Positions 25,895 through 34,485 of a DNA stretch of 50,074 nucleotides are shown one piece after another. Both the position numbers and the translations under genes were made by a program. A model generated the notes under the pieces. It saw only the letters and a program-made list of their open reading frames with translations. It was not told where the DNA came from and ran no database searches. Source of the stretch: an uncultured Pelagibacteraceae bacterium (GTDB lineage: Bacteria; Pseudomonadota; Alphaproteobacteria; Pelagibacterales; Pelagibacteraceae); contig CACKFS010000005.1 in assembly GCA_902599575.1 (NCBI GenBank), forward strand, positions 1 to 50,074, in the 5' to 3' direction. Every line of letters starts with the position of its first letter. The stretch's first letter is position 1.

Positions 25895-26422
25895 ATGGAT
25901 TTAACTAAGTATAAAAATAAAAGTAGAATTCTATTAATTAAATCCCCAAATTATAAATTAAAAGATTACTTAAATATTAAGCATGTTTATCAAAAGCATA
26001 TAAAAAAATTTCACAAAAGACATGTTAAGTTAATTACAAAAATAGATAAAAAAGGTTTTAAAATAAATTTTATTGATTTTGATGGCAAAACAAAAAAAGT
26101 TTTGAATAAAGTTAATACCAATACTTTATTTAAATATATTGATACTCTAAAAATTAGTAAGACTATAAAACCAATAAATTTATCTCTATTTTCAGATTAT
26201 AATCCTAAAACTACGACCCATGGATTAGGTTTTAAAAATAAAGAAAAAGCTTTATATACAGTTAATACGATTAAAAACAGACCTATAAAATATCAAGTTA
26301 ATGTAATTGCAACTATGCTAGGACGCGCAAAAAAACACCCCCATAAAACAAATGATATGAATGATGCTATAAAAGTTTTTAGTAAATGGATGTCTAATTA
26401 TAAAGAAAGTTCTAAGAAGTAA
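25895..26422 (+). CDS. Conserved-looking basic protein of unknown function
   Basis: A 175-residue, very lysine-rich soluble protein without signal peptide or membrane segment. I do not recognise the family. The N-terminal half is basic (HIKKFHKRHVKLITKIDKK). The C-terminal ~65 residues look like a compact helical domain (GLGFKNKEKALYTVNTIKN, then VIATMLGRAKKHPHKTNDMN), with a KALxT...RAKxHPHxTxDM pattern that I associate with uncharacterised marine bacterial and phage proteins. The basic charge and coupling to the SRAP gene (2 nt apart) make nucleic-acid contact possible. It overlaps the convergent DUF2798-like gene by 11 bp. Confidence 0.7.
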   Translation: MDLTKYKNKSRILLIKSPNYKLKDYLNIKHVYQKHIKKFHKRHVKLITKIDKKGFKINFIDFDGKTKKVLNKVNTNTLFKYIDTLKISKTIKPINLSLFSDYNPKTTTHGLGFKNKEKALYTVNTIKNRPIKYQVNVIATMLGRAKKHPHKTNDMNDAIKVFSKWMSNYKESSKK

Positions 26423-26633
26423 TTTTATCTACAAATTTTTTAACAACTGGGGCAAGACTTAATACAGTAATAATTGCAATTGGTAAACTTACAGACCAAG
26501 CTTTCAAAAATCGTTTTACATATAATTCGTCTAGCCCAGTGTTAATATAAGTAATTAACAAAGTCATGATAAGACTTGTAAAAAATCCCACAATCAATGT
26601 AAAAAGTAATTGAGAGTATTTTTTTGAGATCAC
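26412..26633 (-). CDS. DUF2798-like two-span membrane protein
   Basis: A 73-residue inner-membrane protein with two hydrophobic helices (LLFTLIVGFFTSLIMTLLITY and WSVSLPIAIITVLSLAPVV) joined by a short loop FLKAW. This is the pattern of DUF2798 proteins, whose function is unknown. Its start overlaps the stop of the DUF1330 gene by 1 nt, so it is the last gene of a three-gene unit with two small cytoplasmic proteins. Confidence 0.75.
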   Translation of the reverse strand: MISKKYSQLLFTLIVGFFTSLIMTLLITYINTGLDELYVKRFLKAWSVSLPIAIITVLSLAPVVKKFVDKITS

Positions 26634-26920
26634 TACACACCTTTAATTATAATTAAATTACCTTCAGAATTTTTTTGACGTAGTTCTTTAACTGGCTTGT
26701 ATAAATCTGAGTTATACCACTCCAATGCTTTTTCGTAAGTGGGAAATTCAATAATTACATTTCTGGTATAATCCCATTTACCTTCCATAGATGTATATTC
26801 GCCAGCTCTTACAATATATTTGCCGCCGAATTTTTTTATACTTTCAGGAACTTGCTCTGCATAAACTTTAAAACCCTCTTTATTAGTCATATTAATCTGA
26901 GCTACTACATAACCAGCCAT
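26633..26920 (-). CDS. DUF1330 family protein
   Basis: A 95-residue dimeric alpha/beta-barrel-type protein of the DUF1330 family. Typical pieces are MAGYVVAQINMTNKEGFKVY at the N-terminus, GGKYIVRAGE near residue 35, NVIIEFPTYEKALEWYNSD near 60 and a C-terminal NLIIIKGV. The start at 26920 is chosen over the track's 26968 because AAGGA precedes it and the family begins there; the longer form would overlap the upstream gene by 31 bp. Function in the family is unknown. Confidence 0.85.
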   Translation of the reverse strand: MAGYVVAQINMTNKEGFKVYAEQVPESIKKFGGKYIVRAGEYTSMEGKWDYTRNVIIEFPTYEKALEWYNSDLYKPVKELRQKNSEGNLIIIKGV

Positions 26921-26937
26921 TTTAAATCCTTTGTTCC

Positions 26938-27219
26938 TTAGTTTCTGAAGTCCATGATGTTTCCACACTCTTCTGGATCAGTGGTAAACATGCTGTTCAT
27001 ATCACCAAGTTGTTCTATGATTGCATCTTTACTTTCAGCTTCCCATCTACAGAAAACTTTCATAGAGTCACCCGCACCTACCATAGTAACCAAGCATCTT
27101 GCTTTTGCACCTGTCACACCTTTTTTTAAATCTTCATGTGGAGTTGAAGTAACAAAATCCATGAATTTTTTCTTCATCTCTTCAGATTTAAATATGTGTG
27201 TTGCTAAATAGTTTTTCAT
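26938..27219 (-). CDS. Small ferredoxin-like-fold protein of unknown function
   Basis: A 93-residue soluble protein (from MKNYLATHIFKSEEMKKKF) whose strand-helix alternation suggests a small dimeric alpha/beta domain, like DUF3303 or GYD proteins, but I cannot name the family. It contains three cysteines (ARCLVTM, KVFCRWE, PEECGN). The ATG at 27219 is preferred to 27225 because AAAGGA lies 6 nt upstream. It is the first gene of a minus-strand set with DUF1330 and DUF2798-like proteins. Confidence 0.65.
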   Translation of the reverse strand: MKNYLATHIFKSEEMKKKFMDFVTSTPHEDLKKGVTGAKARCLVTMVGAGDSMKVFCRWEAESKDAIIEQLGDMNSMFTTDPEECGNIMDFRN

Positions 27220-27299
27220 AATCATCCTTTCATTTGTTTAATTTTATTTAATATAATTAATCAAGTTAAAGGTTTTATTACAAATGAGGAATGCGTTTT

Positions 27300-28301
27300 T
27301 TAGATCCAACTAGGAACAGGAAGACCTTTTTCTTGTAAAAACTTTTTATTAAACAGCTTTGAGTTGTATTTATCTGATCTATCACAAAGTATTGTTACTA
27401 TAGTTTTACCTGGTCCTAATTTTTTACCAAGTTTAATTGCACCGGTAACATTTATTGCACAGCTAGTTCCTAAACTTAACCCCTCGTTTTGAATCAAGTC
27501 ATATAGAACTGGTAGAGCTTCTTTATCAGTTACTTTAAAAGCACCATCAATTTTGGCTTTTGCAAAATTAGCTGTTACTCTACTAGATCCTATTCCTTCT
27601 GTAATAGAGCTTCCCGAAGATTTTAATTCACCATTTTCAATATGATCAAAAAGGGAAGAACCATCAGGATCGGCTAAAAATATTTTTATGTCTTTATTTT
27701 TTTCTTTTAGAAAACTACTTACTCCACCAATAGTTCCTCCAGTTCCAGATGAACAAACAAATCCATCAACTTTTCCATCTGTTTGCATCCAGATCTCTGG
27801 ACCAGTTGTTTCATAATGACCTTTTGAATTTGCAGTATTATCAAATTGGTTAGCCCAAACTACTCCATGGTTATTAGAACTCTTTAAGTCATCTGCTAAT
27901 TTAGCAGCTACTTTTACAAAATTACCATCATCTTTGTAAGGTTTAGGTGGTACTAACCTTAAGTCAGCACCCATATTTCTTAGCATATCTTTTTTCTCTT
28001 GAGTTTGATCTTCGTTCATAACAATGATTGTTTTATACCCAATAGAATTTCCGATTAAACACAAACCAATTCCTGTATTGCCAGCAGTTCCTTCAACTAT
28101 CGTTCCACCTTTTGATATTAATTTTTTTTCTTCCGCATCTTTAATCAAAGCAAGTGCTGCTCTATCCTTAACTGAGCCACCAGGATTTAAGTATTCTGCT
28201 TTGCCATAAATATTACATCCGGTTATCTCAGATGCAGCTCTCAGTTTTACTAGAGGAGTATTTCCAATACCTTCAATAAAATTATTTTGAGGTTTATTCA
28301 T
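27300..28301 (-). CDS. cysK: Cysteine synthase (O-acetylserine sulfhydrylase)
   Basis: PLP enzyme that joins O-acetylserine with sulfide to make cysteine. Landmarks are IGNTPLVKLRAASEITGCN, the PLP lysine in YLNPGGSVKDRAALALI near residue 43, the substrate loop VEGTAGNTGIGLCLIG near 68, the phosphate-binding CSSGTGGTIGGVSSFLK near 180, and LSLGTSCAINVTGA near 275. The 333-residue length fits the alphaproteobacterial CysK type. It lies head-to-tail with cysE at a 0-nt gap, which makes a complete serine-to-cysteine module. Confidence 0.95.
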   Translation of the reverse strand: MNKPQNNFIEGIGNTPLVKLRAASEITGCNIYGKAEYLNPGGSVKDRAALALIKDAEEKKLISKGGTIVEGTAGNTGIGLCLIGNSIGYKTIIVMNEDQTQEKKDMLRNMGADLRLVPPKPYKDDGNFVKVAAKLADDLKSSNNHGVVWANQFDNTANSKGHYETTGPEIWMQTDGKVDGFVCSSGTGGTIGGVSSFLKEKNKDIKIFLADPDGSSLFDHIENGELKSSGSSITEGIGSSRVTANFAKAKIDGAFKVTDKEALPVLYDLIQNEGLSLGTSCAINVTGAIKLGKKLGPGKTIVTILCDRSDKYNSKLFNKKFLQEKGLPVPSWI

Positions 28302-28883
28302 TTAATTTTTGTCACTATCTTGTGTGATACCATATGGTTTAAAGTTTTCATCTTGCGTTGAGACTTCACCAACATTTTTAGCTGGTATACCAACCATTAC
28401 AGAGTTTTCATCAACATCTTTTGTAACAACAGCATTAGCACCAATTTTTGCATTTTTTCCAACAACAACTGGTCCTAATATTTGAGCACCTGATCCTACA
28501 ACAACATTATCCATTAATGTTGGATGTCGTTTTGTATTTCTTTGATCATCTGAATTAATACTTGGAGATATTCCACCAAGGGTGACCATATGATAAATAG
28601 TTACATTATCACCAATTTCAGAAGTCTCACCTATAACAACTCCCATACCGTGATCTATAAATAAATTTTTTCCAATCTTTGCATTAGGATGAATTTCTAT
28701 TCCTGTTAAAAATCTTGAAAACTGAGAAATTATTCTTGCAACTAAATTAAATTTTGCAATTGCAAAAAAATTTGCAATTCGATGAAAGAAAACAGCTTTT
28801 GCTCCAGGATAAGTTAATATTACACTTAACTTTGATTTAGCAGCTGGATCTCTTTTAATTATAGAATCTAAAAATTCATTCAT
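28302..28883 (-). CDS. cysE: Serine O-acetyltransferase
   Basis: Left-handed beta-helix acetyltransferase that activates serine for cysteine synthesis. The hexapeptide repeats are clear from [20 protein letters not shown] to [20 protein letters not shown], with the catalytic histidines in [12 protein letters not shown] and [10 protein letters not shown]. At 193 residues it is the short form, with a reduced N-terminal helical region compared with E. coli CysE (273). The C-terminal tail ([10 protein letters not shown]) ends without the Ile that E. coli-type CysE inserts into CysK, so the classical complex may not form. Confidence 0.93.
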   Translation of the reverse strand: MNEFLDSIIKRDPAAKSKLSVILTYPGAKAVFFHRIANFFAIAKFNLVARIISQFSRFLTGIEIHPNAKIGKNLFIDHGMGVVIGETSEIGDNVTIYHMVTLGGISPSINSDDQRNTKRHPTLMDNVVVGSGAQILGPVVVGKNAKIGANAVVTKDVDENSVMVGIPAKNVGEVSTQDENFKPYGITQDSDKN

Positions 28884-28898
28884 GTTGTTTACAGTTTT

Positions 28899-29597
28899 TT
28901 ATGCTTTAACTTGATTTAAAGTTAAACCCTTTAGATTAGCTGGAACAGCTACATCCATCATTTTAGGGTTTGCAAGTTTAAGGTTATTCATTATTTCTAC
29001 GTATTGGTCAACAGAATTAACTTGTAACCTTGGATTATTTTTTCTTTCTGATCCAATTGTAGAATGTTTTTTACCATTATAGTCATGCGCAGGAAATACC
29101 ATCGTATTCTCCGGTAATTTTAATAATTTATTAAATATAGAGTCGTACTGTTGTCTAGCATTACCGTTTTGAAAATCAGTTCTTCCAGTTCCATTTATTA
29201 AAAGAGTGTCACCTGTAAAAACCCTGTCGTTCATTAAATAACTGTAAGAGCAATCTGTATGTCCAGGTGTGTACATTACTTTTAAATTAATATTATCAAT
29301 TTTTACGTTTTCATCTTCCTTAACTCTTAAATCAACAACCTCAGACTTTGAATTTTCACCCATAATTTTTGTGCAACTTGTTCTTTCACTTAATTCGTTT
29401 AAACCAGTTATGTGATCCGCATGAATATGTGTATCTATAACTTTTACTAATTTTAATTCTAAATTATTTAAAAAATTTATGTATTGATCTGTGTGTTCTA
29501 AAACTGGATCTATGATTAAAGCTTCTCTACCTTTGCCGCTTGATAATATGTACGTATAGGTTGAAGACTTAGTATCAAATAATTGCTCAAATATCAT
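28899..29597 (-). CDS. ETHE1-like persulfide dioxygenase (MBL fold)
   Basis: Metallo-beta-lactamase-fold protein of the persulfide dioxygenase group, which oxidises glutathione persulfide to sulfite using mononuclear iron. The metal ligands are in DTHIHADHITGLNEL, YTPGHTDCSYSYL, and FTGDTLLINGTGRTDFQNG with the ETHE1-like RTD(F)Q segment, then FPAHDYNG. The start at 29597 (MIFEQLFDTKSSTYTY) is preferred to 29636 since the family begins there and the extra 13 residues are non-conserved, giving 232 residues. It is next to cysE and cysK, so it may detoxify excess sulfide/persulfide around cysteine synthesis. Confidence 0.87.
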   Translation of the reverse strand: MIFEQLFDTKSSTYTYILSSGKGREALIIDPVLEHTDQYINFLNNLELKLVKVIDTHIHADHITGLNELSERTSCTKIMGENSKSEVVDLRVKEDENVKIDNINLKVMYTPGHTDCSYSYLMNDRVFTGDTLLINGTGRTDFQNGNARQQYDSIFNKLLKLPENTMVFPAHDYNGKKHSTIGSERKNNPRLQVNSVDQYVEIMNNLKLANPKMMDVAVPANLKGLTLNQVKA

Positions 29598-29620
29598 ATT
29601 AATGATCACTTTATAAAAAA

Positions 29621-29649
29621 TTGCATAGCAAATCAATCTTGCATATAAT
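29621..29649 (+). promoter_or_regulatory. Consensus-like sigma70 promoter of the peroxiredoxin gene
   Basis: TTGCAT at 29621-29626, a 17-bp spacer, and a perfect TATAAT at 29644-29649 lie 24 bp before the peroxiredoxin ATG, with AAGGAGAG as ribosome site in between. This is one of the clearest promoters in the window and it predicts strong constitutive expression. It lies in a 75-bp divergent spacer with the persulfide dioxygenase gene. Confidence 0.7.
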
Positions 29650-29672
29650 TTGTTTATAAAAAGGAGAGTATA

Positions 29673-30335
29673 ATGACTTTAAAAATAAATAGCTTAGCAC
29701 CTGACTTTAAGGCTAAAACAACTATTGGTGATATATCGTTTCACGAGTGGTTAGGAGATAGTTGGGGTGTTTTATTTTCACATCCAAAAGATTTTACTCC
29801 AGTTTGTACAACTGAACTTGGATCTTTAGCTAGAATGAAACCTGAGTTTGACAAAAGAAACGTCAAAGTTATTGGTTTAAGTGTGGATCCAGTTGCAGAT
29901 CACGTTAAATGGCTGGACGACATTAAAGATGTAACAGGAATGAAACCTGATTATCCAATAATTGCGGATGAGGATCTAAAAATTGCAAAACTTTATAATA
30001 TGTTAGAGGGTGATGCGGGAACTACTTCAATGGGTAGAACTGCAGTTGATAACCAAACAGTTAGAACAGTTTTTATTATTAGACCAGATAAAAGAATTGG
30101 TTTGTTCTTAACTTATCCAATGGCAACTGGAAGAAACTTCATGGAATTATTGAGATCAATAGACTCAATGCAATTAACCGCAAAACATAAAGTTGCAACA
30201 CCAGCAGATTGGAAAAAAGGTGAAGAAGTTATCATTGTTCCAGCAGTCAAAGATGATGAAGCTAAGAAATTGTTTCCAGATGGTTGGAATGCAGTTAAAC
30301 CTTATTTAAGAAAAGTACCGGATCCATCGAAGTAG
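29673..30335 (+). CDS. 1-Cys peroxiredoxin (Prx6 type)
   Basis: Thiol peroxidase that reduces hydrogen peroxide and organic hydroperoxides. The peroxidatic cysteine is in SHPKDFTPVCTTELGSLA near residue 48. I see no other cysteine in the 220 residues, which defines a 1-Cys enzyme that needs an external thiol. The C-terminal Prx6 extension is visible (VATPADWKKGEEVIIVPA, FPDGWNAVKPYLRKV). Promoter and ribosome site are near consensus. A methyltransferase gene starts with TTG 1 nt after the stop. Confidence 0.94.
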   Translation: MTLKINSLAPDFKAKTTIGDISFHEWLGDSWGVLFSHPKDFTPVCTTELGSLARMKPEFDKRNVKVIGLSVDPVADHVKWLDDIKDVTGMKPDYPIIADEDLKIAKLYNMLEGDAGTTSMGRTAVDNQTVRTVFIIRPDKRIGLFLTYPMATGRNFMELLRSIDSMQLTAKHKVATPADWKKGEEVIIVPAVKDDEAKKLFPDGWNAVKPYLRKVPDPSK

Positions 30336-30336
30336 G

Positions 30337-30990
30337 TTGGACAATAAGATTTTAATCGAACAATCTCAGCATTGGGAAAAAAGTTTCTCAAGTAAGCCTG
30401 AGATGTTTGGTTCTGAACCAAGTTACTCTGCAAAAATAGCTCTAGAAAAATTTAAAAAAAATAACGTAAAACAGATCATTGAACTTGGTGCAGGACTAGG
30501 ACGTGATACAATTTTTTTTGCTAAAAATTCTATTAAAGTAACTGCGTTAGATTACAGCCCAACCGCAGTTGAAATAATTAAAAATAAGACAAACAGTTTA
30601 GGTTTAGGTGATTTGATTGAAGTTCGAACACATGACTTAAGACAAAAATTAAATTTTAAAGATTATAGTTTTGATGGTTGTTATTCACATATGCTTTATT
30701 GTATGGCTTTTACATATTCTGAATTAGAAAATTTGAATAACGAAGTCTGTAGAGTTTTAAATAAAGATTCATTAAATATTTATACAGTCAGAAATCATTC
30801 AGATGCAGATTATAAAAAAGGCACACATCGAGGTGAAGATTTATATGAAATGAATGGATATATTGTTCATTATTTTTCGGATGAAAAAATTAAAAAATTA
30901 GTAAAAGGTTTTAAAAATATAAGTATCGATCATTTTGATGAAGGAAGTTTTCCTAGAAAATTATCATTAGTTATTAATCAAAAAATTTAA
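30337..30990 (+). CDS. Class I SAM-dependent methyltransferase
   Basis: A 217-residue methyltransferase with motif I IIELGAGLGRDTIFFAKN near residue 45, then VTALDYSPTAVEIIKNK, LNFKDYSFDGCYSHMLYCM and NNEVCRVLNKDSLNIYTVRN. The pattern resembles TehB/thiopurine-type enzymes. The start is TTG at 30337, 1 nt after the peroxiredoxin stop, with AAGTAGG just upstream; no ATG precedes the conserved region in frame. LysE follows 1 nt later, so peroxiredoxin, methyltransferase and exporter form one transcription unit. Confidence 0.85.
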   Translation: MDNKILIEQSQHWEKSFSSKPEMFGSEPSYSAKIALEKFKKNNVKQIIELGAGLGRDTIFFAKNSIKVTALDYSPTAVEIIKNKTNSLGLGDLIEVRTHDLRQKLNFKDYSFDGCYSHMLYCMAFTYSELENLNNEVCRVLNKDSLNIYTVRNHSDADYKKGTHRGEDLYEMNGYIVHYFSDEKIKKLVKGFKNISIDHFDEGSFPRKLSLVINQKI

Positions 30991-30991
30991 T

Positions 30992-31606
30992 ATGGAATAC
31001 TTATTAATTGGTTTTTTTACTGGTTTAAGTTTGATTTTAGCACTTGGAGCTCAAAATGTATTTGTAATAGAACAGGGTCTAAAGAGACAACATACTTTTT
31101 TAGTATGCTTAATTTGCTCAATTTCAGATTATCTTTTAATTTTTTTAGGTATTATTTTATTTGAATACTTTCAAAGTTACTTTAACCAAACAATTGAACT
31201 TATATTAAATATTCTATTATTATTATTTTTATTACATTTTATTTATTCTAAAATAAAATTAAGTTTTTCAAATGTTGATTTTTCAACAAATAAAACTGAC
31301 GAAACTTTTAAAAGTATTTTATTAAAGACCTTAGGCTTTACTTATTTAAATCCACATGTTTATTCAGACACAGTCTTTTTTTTAGGAAATTTCTCTAAAA
31401 ATTTTGCTTTAGTTAATAAAATATATTTTGGATTAGGTGCTACGATATCTTCTTTTTTATTTTTTTTTACTATTGGTTATTTAGCAAATTTTTTATCTAA
31501 ATATTTAAATAATAAAAGAACTTGGTTTTACATAAACATTTTAGTTATTCTTTTCATGACAGTTTTGTCTTTATATGTTTTAAATACTATTCTTAATTTC
31601 TATTGA
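30992..31606 (+). CDS. LysE/ArgO-family amino acid exporter
   Basis: A 204-residue inner-membrane protein with six hydrophobic spans. The LysE start LLIGFFTGLSLILALGAQNVFVIEQGLKR is characteristic of the ArgO/LysE branch, and a FTYLNPHVYSDTVFFLGNF segment near residue 115 matches its NPH motif. Members export basic amino acids such as lysine or arginine. It is the third gene of the peroxiredoxin unit. Very high Phe and Leu content is in line with a membrane protein in an AT-rich genome. Confidence 0.9.
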   Translation: MEYLLIGFFTGLSLILALGAQNVFVIEQGLKRQHTFLVCLICSISDYLLIFLGIILFEYFQSYFNQTIELILNILLLLFLLHFIYSKIKLSFSNVDFSTNKTDETFKSILLKTLGFTYLNPHVYSDTVFFLGNFSKNFALVNKIYFGLGATISSFLFFFTIGYLANFLSKYLNNKRTWFYINILVILFMTVLSLYVLNTILNFY

Positions 31607-31673
31607 TATAGAACACTTTTAAACGTCAATTTAGACCCATTGGTTTTTAAAAAAAAATAACTAAATAAGAAGT

Positions 31674-32336
31674 ATGAATAATTTAGAAAAACATTATGAG
31701 CCAAACAACTTTAGCGATAAAGTTGCTTTGGGCTTTACTAAGTTTTTAAGATTTCTAGCTGATACTTTTTTTAAGAAAAGATACGGCCATAGAGCCGTTG
31801 TATTAGAAACAGTTGCTGCAGTACCTGGAATGGTAGCTGGAATGCTAATTCACTTAAAATCATTAAGAAAAATGGAAGATGATAAAGGGTGGATTAAAAT
31901 TCTTTTAGATGAAGCAGAAAATGAAAGAATGCATTTAATGACTTTTATTCATGTTGCAAAACCAACATGGTTAGAAAGAGTTATTATTTTGATGGCTCAA
32001 TTTATTTTTATTGTTACATACGCTATCATTTATTTAGTATCTCAAAGAACCGCTCATAGAATTGTTGGTTATTTTGAAGAAGAAGCTGTAAGAAGTTACA
32101 CAGAATATTTACACGAATTAGAGACTGGCAAAATAAAAGATGAGCCAGCTCCAGAAGTTGCAATAAATTATTGGAACCTACCTTTGCATGCTACTCTAAA
32201 AGATGTAGTTAGAGTAATTCGTGATGATGAAGCTGGACACCGTGATGTAAACCATAGTTTTGCAAATATCATTAACGAAAAAAAATACCCAAAAAAAGAA
32301 GAAAATATTAACTCTAAAGATTTAAGTAGAGAATAA
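31674..32336 (+). CDS. aox: Alternative oxidase (AOX)
   Basis: Di-iron quinol oxidase on the inner membrane that passes electrons from ubiquinol to oxygen without pumping protons. The four ligand motifs are all visible in order: [10 protein letters not shown] near residue 38, NERMHLMTF near 82, [13 protein letters not shown] near 128, and [11 protein letters not shown] near 185, with hydrophobic stretches between. The length of 220 is at the short end for the family because there is no mitochondrial presequence. It follows the LysE gene by 67 bp, so it probably has its own promoter. It would give a respiratory bypass under cytochrome oxidase or light/oxidative stress. Confidence 0.95.
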   Translation: MNNLEKHYEPNNFSDKVALGFTKFLRFLADTFFKKRYGHRAVVLETVAAVPGMVAGMLIHLKSLRKMEDDKGWIKILLDEAENERMHLMTFIHVAKPTWLERVIILMAQFIFIVTYAIIYLVSQRTAHRIVGYFEEEAVRSYTEYLHELETGKIKDEPAPEVAINYWNLPLHATLKDVVRVIRDDEAGHRDVNHSFANIINEKKYPKKEENINSKDLSRE

Positions 32337-32374
32337 ATTCAATTTTTATATATTCATTTTTAAATTATCAATTT

Positions 32375-34483
32375 ATGATGAGTAGATTAATTAAAATTTT
32401 TTATATAATTTTAATCTTTATAAGCTCATTTCATTTTAAAGCTATAGCGGAGCCATCCTTTGTGCAAAGTAAATCGATTGCTTCGGCCTTTTATTTAGGA
32501 CTTAACTTTAATAATGATGGTACAAAAATGTATACTGTAAGAAATGGAGCAAAAACGGATGCAGTTATCGAACATATATTAACTACCGCATATGACATTT
32601 CAACGGCAACCGTAAACAATACTAAAGTAGTACATAGAAGTGGAAATAATAGTTCTCATATACCATCACAAGTAGTGTTCAATAACGATGGAACAAAAAT
32701 GTTTATTTCTAACCATACTGGTAGTTACATAGAATACTATTCACTAACCACTGCATTTGATATTTCAACTGCTACATTTGATGATCAGAAAGATATTTCT
32801 GGTCAAGAAATAAGAGCAAATTCATTTGCATTTAATAATGATGGTACCAGAATGATTGTTGCTGGTGCAGGAAATGAGTCCCAACATCGTATTCATGAAT
32901 ATTCACTAGCTACACCATTTGATCTTAGTTCAGGAGTTACTCATCTTAACACTGAAGACCTAAGTTCTACTCACGATTACATAGATACAGTTACTTTTAA
33001 TAACAATGGTACCAAAATGTATACCATTAGAAACGAAACTGAAGATGACAATCACATTTCTCAATTTAAATTAACTACACCATATGATGTTTCTACTTTA
33101 TCCCTTGAAGGTACCTTCGATGTAAGTTCTCTTATTTCAGGATCATCAGATTCAAGAGAAATGGTTTTTAGCAACGATGGAAGTAAAATGTTTATCATTG
33201 ATGATGGACTTGATCAAGTTCATGAATTTAACCTAAGTTGTAATTGGAGCGTTATTGATGGTACTTGTGACGATCCAGCGGATGATAAAGAAATTTCAAG
33301 CTCAATAGAGTCTCAAACAGAAACAGCTAAACAAATCGCTATTCAAGCGAGTACACCAGTTCTTAATCGAATGTACTGGTTAAGAAGACACAGAACTAGT
33401 GACCAATTAAGTAATCAAAATATTAATTTTAATTTTCCAAACAAAACCATTGCATCTTTAGCAAAAGTTTTTCCAATAGCTGAAAAAACTAATAATACTC
33501 TAAATAAATTATCAGATAACTGGTCATTTTGGAGTGAAGGTAGTGTGAGCTTTGGAAGGACTGGAGACACATCTTCTTCAGCATCAAAAGATATAAATAG
33601 CAATGGGATAACTATTGGAATGGACAAAAAAATTAGTGAAAATAAATTATATGGCTACGCCCTTAGGTTTGGTAATGATGAAGTTGATATAGGATCATCT
33701 GGGACTTCTTTAGATACAGAATCTTTTAGTTTATCACTTTATGGAACTTTTCCGCATGATGAAGAAAGATTTACAGAAAGTATTATTGGAATAAGTACTT
33801 TAAAAACTGATCATGTAAGAGTAGGTGGGGGAAATAGAAGAACTGGTGAGAGAGATGGAGCGCAAGTTTTTGGATCAATTAATTATGTTACTAAATATAA
33901 AAAAAATAATTTTGTTATAGATCCTAATATTAGAATTGATTTGAGTTATACAGAATTATCAAAATATCGGGAAAAAGGAGTTGCTGCACTAGTATACAAT
34001 AAACAAACTGTTGAAACTGGCATGGTATCCACAGGGTTTACAATAAGTGATATTTTAGATTTTGATACTTTTACTTTTAAATCTTATGGCGGCTTAGAAC
34101 TTGGTTTAGATTTTAGCCCATCATCAGATGCTACATATCGTTATCTCTCTGAAACTACAGAATATACAAAAGCAATTGATCAAGATTCTAAAAATTTAAG
34201 AGCGAATATTGGATTTGATTTAATAAATGAAAATGGTTTATCAATTATGACTATTTATGAAAGAAATCAGAGTGATAATTCTCACAGTGATACTTTATAT
34301 TTTGGTTTAGGCTATGTGCCATCAGATGACATTGAATATGCAATGAACTTAGATAATAATAAAGCTTATTTAAGCTACAATAGAAATTTAAAAGGTTTTG
34401 ATATCAGGGTGAATTCAAATTATGATTTAATGAGTTCAATTCCTGATTATGGTGCAACTATTGAGCTTGTTAGTACCTTTTAA
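32375..34483 (+). CDS. Autotransporter-like outer-membrane protein with propeller-type repeats
   Basis: A 702-residue secreted protein with a signal peptide (residues 1-26, cut near AIAEPSF). The passenger carries at least five copies of an F-N-N-D-G-T-K-M-Y/F-x motif near residues 45, 104, 152, 207 and 264, spaced about 50-58 apart, with intervening YDISTAT-type strands. This looks like a beta-propeller or beta-solenoid built from ~50-residue blades. After a linker (~295-380) comes a Ser/Gly-rich beta-barrel domain (WSFWSEGSVSFGRTGDTSSS onward) that ends in an aromatic C-terminal residue (TIELVSTF), the BAM recognition feature. Target and function are unknown. Large surface proteins of this kind are few in streamlined genomes. 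Confidence 0.85.
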   Translation: MMSRLIKIFYIILIFISSFHFKAIAEPSFVQSKSIASAFYLGLNFNNDGTKMYTVRNGAKTDAVIEHILTTAYDISTATVNNTKVVHRSGNNSSHIPSQVVFNNDGTKMFISNHTGSYIEYYSLTTAFDISTATFDDQKDISGQEIRANSFAFNNDGTRMIVAGAGNESQHRIHEYSLATPFDLSSGVTHLNTEDLSSTHDYIDTVTFNNNGTKMYTIRNETEDDNHISQFKLTTPYDVSTLSLEGTFDVSSLISGSSDSREMVFSNDGSKMFIIDDGLDQVHEFNLSCNWSVIDGTCDDPADDKEISSSIESQTETAKQIAIQASTPVLNRMYWLRRHRTSDQLSNQNINFNFPNKTIASLAKVFPIAEKTNNTLNKLSDNWSFWSEGSVSFGRTGDTSSSASKDINSNGITIGMDKKISENKLYGYALRFGNDEVDIGSSGTSLDTESFSLSLYGTFPHDEERFTESIIGISTLKTDHVRVGGGNRRTGERDGAQVFGSINYVTKYKKNNFVIDPNIRIDLSYTELSKYREKGVAALVYNKQTVETGMVSTGFTISDILDFDTFTFKSYGGLELGLDFSPSSDATYRYLSETTEYTKAIDQDSKNLRANIGFDLINENGLSIMTIYERNQSDNSHSDTLYFGLGYVPSDDIEYAMNLDNNKAYLSYNRNLKGFDIRVNSNYDLMSSIPDYGATIELVSTF

Positions 34484-34485
34484 AA

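Noticed and set aside
26954-27211. 85-residue plus-strand ORF opposite the small minus-strand gene
   Set aside because: Antisense shadow; the minus-strand frame has a strong ribosome site and operon-like spacing with DUF1330.
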